A stretch of DNA of 64,000 nt from Verticillium longisporum. Lineage: Eukaryota; Ascomycota; Sordariomycetes; Glomerellales; Plectosphaerellaceae. The notes under the pieces are model-generated. The model saw only the letters and a list, made by a program, of their open reading frames with translations, did not search any database and was not told where the DNA came from. The stretch is taken from the NCBI GenBank assembly GCA_019188255.1, contig JAETXT010000007.1:4650001-4714000 (forward strand), written 5' to 3'. Shown here one piece after another: positions 57,489 to 64,000 of the stretch (its first letter is position 1; the number at the start of each line of letters is the position of its first letter). A program made the position numbers and the translations under genes.

Positions 57489-59335
57489 TCAGAGCAAGGT
57501 ATACTTCTCCGTCTTGAAGGTGCCATCATTGACATCGTCCACCGTCTTCTGATGCGCCATCGATTCCTCTGGAGTGAAATGCAAGAAACACCCGCTGATC
57601 AGCTCAAACTTGTCGCCAACCGCCCTGTTGATGAGCACTGACTCGGCTGTGCAACCCTTGAACGAAATCAAAAGGTCCCCCGGCCGAGCATCGCACACCC
57701 TCTCTGCATATCCGATGACTGCCCCCTCGTGACGAAGAGGCGCGCATCGGCAAGGAACCTCACAAGCTTCAGCGAATACTTGTTCCAGAACTTCCGGTCC
57801 TCCTCGGGCACGTGTCCAGCCATGATCTTGTCATGCAAGTCTGCGAGGTCCTCCTTGGTGAAGTCCGTCTTGGCGCCGCCCGTGAAGCACCAAAAGAATG
57901 ACTCGATGAACTCGCGTCGACGCTCTTCGGGCGTTTGACCAGGGCGCATCAGACTCACGCAGAGGTTCTCGGCCTTGGCAAAGACGCCCTTGAGCACCTC
58001 GTAGATCTCGTCGTCGCCGATGGAATCTTTGGGGTTCTTCGGCATGTCAGTGTGTTCCTGACAGAGGATGATGACGTCAACAAGGTGGCCTTTGATTGTC
58101 AGGAAGTTGAGATCATCAGAGAAGGCGAGATCGTCAGAGTTGGGATCGAGGCGCGCTTTAGCAGGGGGCCGTGGAAGAAAGTCGAGGGAGCGGTTCATCC
58201 ATTGTCCGGCCCAGATGTGTGTCCAGTTGACTGTCCAGGACGGGAGACCTTCGTCCCTGCTCCAGTGATCGCACATGCGGAGAAAGTTGAGGTTCAAGGA
58301 CTGCAAGATGGAGTCTTTGGCGATTTCCTTGTACAGTCGCACGACATGTTTGCGGTAGTCGACATCGACGGGCATGCTGTCCTTGCCGCAAATGCCCATG
58401 AGCGAGTACACCATGTCGCGGGGATCAGTGGCTTCTCGGCCCCTGGTCGTCTGCAAGAGTTCGAGCAAATCATTGGAAAAGTCGCCGGCTACCGACTTTT
58501 CACGACAAAACTCCATGGCACGGATGCCAAAGAGGTCCCAGATACGACGGGTCCCGCCGAACAAGAGGTTCGCCCTCGGGTCTTGCCCGAAACACCGCAT
58601 CCCCTCGGCCGCCTCGGAGAGCGAGTTCCAGTCAATCTCGTGGGTGGCACACTTGACGGTGATCTCTCGAGAAAGAGATATCTCCTGGATGACCCACTGG
58701 CGACGAAAGTAGGATCGGTCGCTCAGCTTCGTCAGCGAGAAGAGTGCGTACTCGGAGTGCCGTTTAATGACGTCCGGGTACTTGGCCGACCCCTCCTTGC
58801 CAATCTCCAGAGCGAGGGCAAAGGCACCGGCGACATCGAGAGCCTGTGTGCCGATGCCGTCCTCCTCCTCGTTCTCCATGCCGATCCAAGCGACAACCCG
58901 CGTGCCCTGTTTGTAGATGTTCCCCATCAACCTGACCTGTGCATTCTTCTCAATGACATTCCGCTGGTCGATACAGATGGAATCGATCCAGACAGTTCTC
59001 GCCCTGTCAGGGTACCTCAGGTGCTTCAGCGCAGTCTCGACATTGGACGTCACGAGGAACCGGTCGTCATTCACCACCAGCGGCTGGGTGAAGCTTGCAC
59101 CCTTCCACGTGTACGAAAGAGTCTCAAACTCGCCGGACCTGTCGATAAAGTACCGCTCCAACGTGCATTGCAACTCGTCGGCAAAGGCGCCAGGGAGAAT
59201 GGTCAGCAAGCGAATGGCGTGGAGACCCTGAATCCTGGGAAGTGCCTCGAGTGTTTCGACATAATTCGTCGTCTTGAACCCGTCAAGAACGGGGATGCCG
59301 TTGAACTTGGGAAGGGGTACCAGTGGCGTCGCCAT
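57489..59335 (-). CDS. HET-domain (heterokaryon incompatibility) protein, one-base frameshift near the end
   Basis: HET-domain proteins trigger cell death when genetically different fungal individuals fuse; many family members have no known partner. The single exon begins MATPLVPLPKFNGIPVLDGF. The HET signature lies at about residues 70-155: GEFETLSYTWKGA, then ARTVWIDSICIDQRNVIEKN and RVVAWIGMENEEED. Further family blocks are YFRRQWVIQEISLSREI and ATDPRDMVYSLMGICG. The uncorrected frame stops at 57668 after 555 residues. The usual C-terminal motif of this family (CDARPGDLLISFKGC, then FELISGCFLHFT) continues in another frame to a TGA at 57489-57491. One missing base in the C(5) run at 57722-57726 (G in the coding strand) accounts for this and gives 615 residues. 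Unlike the essential genes, a HET gene might truly be inactivated. Confidence 0.9.
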
Positions 59336-60180
59336 ACAGCCGCTTGCTCTAGGCTAGTTGAAGTGGAAGATTCGCGCGTCAAGACTCCTTTGCTGGTCGT
59401 TGCGTTATGTGCCCAAAGGCAGTGAGTGGTAAGGCTGACGGTGAAAGGTTGACTGCTCCCGCTGGCATGTGCAACGTGGTTGTGATACGACTTTAAGTAG
59501 CCCATCCCTCAACATATTCAGCAGGCATCCTTGCGGCACAGCGCTCCAGGCGGCCAATGATGTGCAAAGTGCTTCAGGGCGGCGGCATGGCGTGGTGGTT
59601 GTTACAATTGTTGATCTCTCACTTCAGTAGACCCCCTCGGACGAGGATGGGGCGGGGGTTGCAGACAGCTGGCGAGCAGGGGGGGGTAGGACACTGAGCT
59701 TCAATTGGGACATGGTTCGTTGTGGCGCAATCCTTCGATGTGCTCCTGCAATGCCTTGTTTTCCAGAGCATTTATCGTCTTTGACAAGATCACAGTGAGA
59801 GGCTGCGATCATTGGCTTGGTGAACAAATGTATTTTTGCACGCGATACACGGGAGCATGTCCTGCCTAAGATACCACCTAGGTACGGTACCCCGCGATAT
59901 ATGTAGGAAGAAAAAGTAGGAGTTTACCGGTCATCCGCCCAGTGGGGGCAGTAGTAAGTACAGCACCTAGCACCCAAATCGGGTGGCATCCCTGTCAACA
60001 TTCTCGTTCTGATGGAGCAAGCTTCCGGAAACTTGCAACAAAGGTAGTAGTCGGAGCTCAACTCTTACATCACCACCATTCACACCAAGACGAGATCCGC
60101 CACCAACCTCGCGAGTCTGCCGAAACATTGATCAAACACGCGCGAGCCAAGTCCTCTCCCATCTCGAAAACACCACCACC
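59336..60180. other. Shared promoter region, HET gene and snu23
   Basis: 845 bases between divergent genes. It holds a TAGGTA-type palindrome near 59877-59890 and a TC/CA-rich leader before snu23. No gene was seen. Confidence 0.5.
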
Positions 60181-60891
60181 ATGGCCGACAAGAAGGGCAG
60201 CGCCTATGGCGCGCCGGCCGGCGACACGGACTTTCGCAAAACCTGGGACCTCGACGAATACGCCGCCAAGGCCAAGGCGCGCGAGGCGGAGGAACGCGAG
60301 GAGGCGAAAGCGCGCTACGAGGCCAAGCTCGCCGGCAAAAAGTACTACAAGCCGCTGACGGGCAACGAGACGATGACGACGGCGCGGCAGGCGGGGCTCG
60401 ACCTCTCGTCGCAGGTGGGCAAGACGCAGCTCGTGGCGGCTGGCGCAGGCGTCGGCAAGAGGGGGCGGAGCGCGGGGTTCTACTGCGAGGCGTGCGACCT
60501 GACGTTCAAGGACAACAAGCAGTTTGTCGAGCACATGAACACGCCGCAGCACCTGGCGGCGACGGGACAGAAGATGGAGGTGGAGAGGGCGTCGCCCGAG
60601 GAAGTCAAGGCGAGGATCCAGTACTGGTGGGATCAGAAGGAGGAGCTTGTCAAGCAGCAGGCGACAGGTCTGCACGAGCGGTTGGAGCTGCGGCGGGCAG
60701 AGGACGAGAGGGAGGCCGAAGAGAAGAGGCGCAAGAGGAAGGAGGCTGACGAAAGGAGGCGGAAGGAGAGGGAAGAAGCGGAGAAGGTGAAAACAGAGTA
60801 TGGGGACGATGTGAGGATTGAGGGCGAGCATGAGGAGGACGACATGATGGCTGCCATGGGCTTTGCCGGGTTTGGGACGTCGAAGAAGTGA
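60181..60891 (+). CDS. snu23: U4/U6.U5 tri-snRNP component Snu23 (ZMAT2)
   Basis: Snu23 belongs to the pre-B spliceosome and is involved in positioning of the 5' splice site. The intronless gene encodes 236 residues. The N-terminus TDFRKTWDLDEYAAKAKARE is the conserved start, followed by YYKPLTGNETMTTARQAGLD and a link to a U1-type C2H2 finger at about 100-125 (FYCEACDLTFKDNKQFVEHM, ending TPQHL). A highly charged helix rich in Arg, Glu and Lys (about 165-215) follows. The C-terminus EDDMMAAMGFAGFGTSKK is the typical Snu23 ending. The ATG at 60181 has good context (accaccATGG). All features agree, and no frameshift was noticed. Confidence 0.95.
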   Translation: MADKKGSAYGAPAGDTDFRKTWDLDEYAAKAKAREAEEREEAKARYEAKLAGKKYYKPLTGNETMTTARQAGLDLSSQVGKTQLVAAGAGVGKRGRSAGFYCEACDLTFKDNKQFVEHMNTPQHLAATGQKMEVERASPEEVKARIQYWWDQKEELVKQQATGLHERLELRRAEDEREAEEKRRKRKEADERRRKEREEAEKVKTEYGDDVRIEGEHEEDDMMAAMGFAGFGTSKK

Positions 60892-61414
60892 GTCGCGTGT
60901 TGCCCATGGCGAGGCTAAATGATACCCTAGAAATGAACAACGAGGTCAAAATTGTACCTATTCGTTGCAACTCCCTCAAGGCGGCAGAGCTGCGCGGTGC
61001 AATGGCACAAAACATCGCGACGACATCCAACTGGAAAGCCGACTCGAATCTGGTCCATGCTCACCGAGTCGGTCAAAACAGTCGGTGAAGAACGGACCCC
61101 CGCCATCCCATCGGCAACGACCAAGAACGCTGTGGGTCGGTCTGCTGCTTGACCACACCAGACCAGACCAGTTCCAAACCCCCACCATGACCAGCTGATC
61201 GACATTGGCCCTGACCGCGACACGACAAACGATTGTTGCAAACGCCGGGTCCTTTGCACGCAGATACTCGTAGCGTCGTTCGCCAGCCACATTTTCTCGG
61301 CCAATTCGTCTGCGGTCCTTGAGTCTGTCTCTACATCAACTGGCTTCTCTACCCCGCGTCCAGCCTCTCTCCTCTCTCCTTGTCCGCTCCTAGGAGCGCC
61401 TTCAATCACCCATC
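60892..61414. other. Intergenic region between snu23 and ubc7
   Basis: 523 bases between co-directional genes. It becomes C/T rich in the last 150 bases before the ubc7 ATG. No gene or repeat of note was seen. Confidence 0.5.
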
Positions 61415-62001
61415 ATGGCCTCTCCCTCAGGATCCTCCCTCCTCCTCGCCCGCTACTACAAAGACATGACCAAAGGCCAGGCCGCGAAGGACCTTCCTGG
61501 CGTCTCCGTCGGTCTCGTCAATAGCAACGTCTTCGAGTGGGAGGTCATGCTCATGATCAATGACGATTGCAAGTACTATGGTGGTCAGTACAATGTCTTG
61601 CCCGCCCACGCCTGGCGATATTGCAAAGCTGATGAATACTGCCAGGCGGCTTCTTCCGCGCCCGTCTCATCTTCCCGCCAAACTTTCCCGACATGCCGCC
61701 CTCCATGACGTTCCAGAACCCGATCCCCTTCCACCCCAACATCTACCCCGACGGCAAGCTGTGCATCTCGATCCTGCACCCGCCAGGCGAGGATGAGTTT
61801 GCGTACGAGGAGGCATCCGAGAGGTGGAGCTCCGTCCGCAGCCCCGAGAGCATCCTCGTCAGCGTCCTGAGTCTGTTCCATAGCCCGAATACCGAGTCGC
61901 CCGCCAATGTCGAGGCCGGGAGGTTGCTGCGAGAGGACACCAAGGAGTTCAGGAAACGGGTGCGCGTTTGCGTGAGGCAGAGTCAGGAGGAAAGTTTTTA
62001 A
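61415..62001 (+). CDS. ubc7: Ubiquitin-conjugating enzyme E2, Ubc7/UBE2G type
   Basis: Ubc7-class E2 enzymes work in ER-associated degradation and make Lys48-linked chains. The exons are 61415-61583 and 61646-62001, separated by a 62-base intron (gtcagt...gccag), encoding 174 residues. The donor after TATGGTG restores the family sequence YYGGGFFRARLIFPPNFP. The catalytic site is FHPNIYPDGKLCISILH with active cysteine C96. The extended acidic loop PPGEDEFAYEEASERW right after it is the diagnostic insertion of the Ubc7/UBE2G and Cdc34 group, and VRSPESILVSVLSLF supports Ubc7. The C-terminus (EFRKRVRVCVRQSQEESF) shows no membrane anchor, so recruitment to the ER would need a Cue1-like partner not seen here. 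Confidence 0.93.
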
Positions 62002-62309
62002 AGGTGCAACACGGCTCCATTCGCGTACGGCGACCTTTTGAAGATACCCAGGCGTTAGCGAGTACCGTGGATTGGGGGGGAGCACATATTTTTGGCGGCA
62101 ATGCCACAAAAGTCACGGAATCAGACACTCTCGACCCAATTCGCAGGTTCATCATTTGTTCATCCCCAAATTTTCTGACTGCTTCAGGAGTTTATTCCAA
62201 TCTTGTCTACTTATATATAATACCTCCAGTGACAATCTCGCACCCCAAACCAGATCTATCCGAAACGATCCCTCGCCGGCAAAATGCTACAACCCCATTC
62301 CCGTCCAGT
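62002..62309. other. Convergent 3' intergenic region
   Basis: 308 bases between ubc7 and the coiled-coil gene, both 3' ends. AT content is higher than in the genes. Nothing else was seen. Confidence 0.5.
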
Positions 62310-64000
62310 TTAAATCGCTTGCTTCGATTCCTCCGAGTCAACTAGAGAGACAAGAGGGCGCACGTGCTTGACCTGGTCAAGAGTTGAGGGGCTCACGTGC
62401 TTGGCTTGGTCAATGGTTGGCGACCACTCGGCATCTGCATCACTTGCGCTCCGGTCCTTCAACGAACTCGCCCTGACAAAGGAGGACGTGAGAAGCTCAA
62501 CTGGAGGTATGCAGGTGTGCGGCAACTTAGAGTCGACTTTGCGCAGATGTCTTCGGAGGGCTTTGGTCTTTTCCGGCATATCGCTAGGCTCGTCGTCGGA
62601 GTCGATCGCCTTTTCAGCTAGCTCTTCGATGAGAGTATCCTTCTTGGTCAGCTCAGTCAGAGCGGTGCGGTGCAGCTCTGCATCCTCCACCTTTTGCTTC
62701 CGGATGTATTCGTGCGCCACCCTAAGGTCCTTCCGGGCGTCGGCCAGCGCCGCCCGCGTCGAGGCCAATTCGCCTTCGAATTGACAGACCATGCGCCCAG
62801 CCTCTTCGTGGTGGGCGAGCAGTTCATCCTTGGCAGTCTGCAGGTCCCAGGAGATCTCCTTCTTCTCGACGCACTTGTCGTCGTAGTCCTTGCGGATCAT
62901 GGCAGCCAGATTCTCGGCCTTGAGGCACCGCGCCTTGACCTCGTCGGTTTCCGCGACAGCAGCGAGACGCGCGACCTCGGCCATGTTGGTCTGGAGCCGG
63001 GCGTCCTCGTGCGCCCCGCGCTCGCGCTGGAGAGCCGCCATGACCTCCTCGAACGCGTGGCGCTCTTCCTTGAGCTGCTTTTGCGTCTCCTCGATGACCT
63101 GGCGCTTCTCCGTGAAAAAATCAGCCGACCGCTCTACGAAGCAGGAAAACTTGCTCTGCTGGACCTCCTCGATTTCCGCCATCCGCTCCTCCACTTCCGC
63201 AGCCTGGTCATCGAAGCGCTGCCGGAGGAGCTCGTACCGGTCGTTGGAGACGCTGAGCTCACGGTTGGCGAGTCGCAGCTGTTTGGTGAGCTGCTCGATG
63301 AGGAGCTGGGTGCGGCTGGTCTTTGCGCCGTCGTCAGCAGCAAAGGGGTCCGGGACACGGCCGCCGAGCTGGGCGTTCTCTTTGAGGGCACTGAGAAGCG
63401 ACCGAACCAGCTGCGCCGTGAGCGCGTCTTCGCTGCGGCCGTCGACGTTGAGGAGGGTCTCGTCGATCTGGCGCGTGCAGTAATCAAAATGTGCCTCCTT
63501 CTGAGCAAGGGCAGCGGCATGCTCAACATGGGCGGCGCGAAGAGCTACCTCCGTTGTCTTGAGAATCTCAGTAAGGGCAGCGATCTCTTTAGTGGCTGCA
63601 ACGTCGCGGGCCTGGGTGCCGAGAATGTACTGACGAAGCAGGGTATCCGACATGCCGCTTGGCTTGAGTCCGGGGGGAGTCTTGGGGGCCGCGAAGAGAC
63701 GGTTGAGGCTCTCTCTACTTGGGAACACAGCGGGCCCAGGGAACGGGGCGCCAGACGCATTGGCAGGTTCGCGCTTCTTCTCGGGCATGGACATGTGCTG
63801 GTTAGCCGTGGCGTTGGGCTCGAATACACTGGCCTTTGCAGCGCCATCGCGCACGGCGCTTGGGGCAAGAATCTGTTCCGCTTTCAATACGGGGATGGGT
63901 TGCATCAACAAGTCACTTGACTTGCTGGTTCCTCCAGGAACACTACCATCCACGTCAGCGGAAGGGTCCGCGCGACGGAACAAGGCTGCCCACTCTTCGT
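62310..64000 (-). CDS. Coiled-coil protein of unknown function, 5' end outside the window
   Basis: The frame is open from the right edge to TAA at 62310-62312 (563 codons seen) without an ATG near the edge, so the start lies beyond 64000. The visible N-terminal part is low-complexity. A segment at about 115-150 (SDTLLRQYILGTQARDVAAT) begins a long predicted coiled coil rich in Glu, Lys, Ala, Gln and Leu (for example QLLIEQLTKQLRLANRELSV, then EETQKQLKEERHAFEEVMAA), extending over roughly 330 residues. The C-terminus is serine-rich with two DQxKHV repeats (IDQAKHVSPSTLDQVKHV). A scaffold or organelle-tethering role is conceivable, but no family is recognised. Confidence 0.75.
   Translation of the reverse strand, partial: EEWAALFRRADPSADVDGSVPGGTSKSSDLLMQPIPVLKAEQILAPSAVRDGAAKASVFEPNATANQHMSMPEKKREPANASGAPFPGPAVFPSRESLNRLFAAPKTPPGLKPSGMSDTLLRQYILGTQARDVAATKEIAALTEILKTTEVALRAAHVEHAAALAQKEAHFDYCTRQIDETLLNVDGRSEDALTAQLVRSLLSALKENAQLGGRVPDPFAADDGAKTSRTQLLIEQLTKQLRLANRELSVSNDRYELLRQRFDDQAAEVEERMAEIEEVQQSKFSCFVERSADFFTEKRQVIEETQKQLKEERHAFEEVMAALQRERGAHEDARLQTNMAEVARLAAVAETDEVKARCLKAENLAAMIRKDYDDKCVEKKEISWDLQTAKDELLAHHEEAGRMVCQFEGELASTRAALADARKDLRVAHEYIRKQKVEDAELHRTALTELTKKDTLIEELAEKAIDSDDEPSDMPEKTKALRRHLRKVDSKLPHTCIPPVELLTSSFVRASSLKDRSASDADAEWSPTIDQAKHVSPSTLDQVKHVRPLVSLVDSEESKQAI

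Noticed and set aside
57935..59425. 496-codon open frame on the plus strand
   Set aside because: Antisense to the HET gene; no recognisable family, while the minus strand has clear HET motifs.
62670..63920. 416-codon open frame on the plus strand
   Set aside because: Shadow of the coiled-coil gene; leucine-rich runs come from the reverse complement of Glu/Lys codons.
1..64000. tRNA, rRNA, CRISPR or transposon signals
   Set aside because: I scanned for GGTTCGA-type B boxes, direct-repeat arrays, terminal repeats and transposase or reverse transcriptase motifs. Isolated gttcga words lack a matching A box or cloverleaf.

Overview
The window is nuclear DNA from a filamentous ascomycete (Pezizomycotina), most likely a sordariomycete and perhaps from the order Hypocreales. 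The evidence is short GT-AG introns of about 50-120 bases with CTGAC/CTAAC-like branch points, GC-rich codons, pyrimidine-rich leaders, a BLI-3 homologue, a HET-domain gene and fungal-type Zn2Cys6 motifs. No rRNA, tRNA, CRISPR array, plasmid feature or intact transposon was seen. The order-level assignment is inference.

Left part (1-27 kb): iml1 (minus strand, running off the left edge) faces lst4/FNIP (plus) across a 5.2 kb gap. Both are predicted regulators of the Rag GTPases that control TORC1. Next come the cohesin loader scc2/mis4 (minus), RNA polymerase I subunit rpa12 (plus), deoxyhypusine hydroxylase (minus), the cytosolic Fe-S scaffold nbp35 (plus), a GMF/ADF-family Arp2/3 regulator (minus) and a MoaB/MogA-fold protein (plus) that contains a 9-base exon.

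Middle part (27-51 kb): a 5.5 kb gap leads into a long ATG-free pyrimidine-rich leader and ras1. A 1,028-residue protein follows with six successive Zn2Cys6-like cysteine modules and a second cysteine array; it is the most unusual gene here. A repeat-bearing GPI-anchored wall protein, a 4.9 kb gap and a kelch-type single-pass membrane protein come next.

Right part (51-64 kb): an F-box-like protein, bli-3 (PNPOx-like), dph5 (diphthamide pathway), a HET-domain protein, snu23 (tri-snRNP), ubc7-type E2, and a coiled-coil protein that runs off the right edge.

Five conserved genes (iml1, nbp35, bli-3, dph5, HET) are broken by small indels, mostly one base lost from a short homopolymer. In each of the four complete genes, adding back the missing bases restores an exact multiple of three. 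The pattern fits sequencing or assembly error better than true loss of essential genes. For those genes the spans below are the inferred original extents; the frame changes are described in each entry. The genes form no operon-like pathway, but nutrient/TORC1 and Ras signalling and translation-factor modification (hypusine, diphthamide) each recur.
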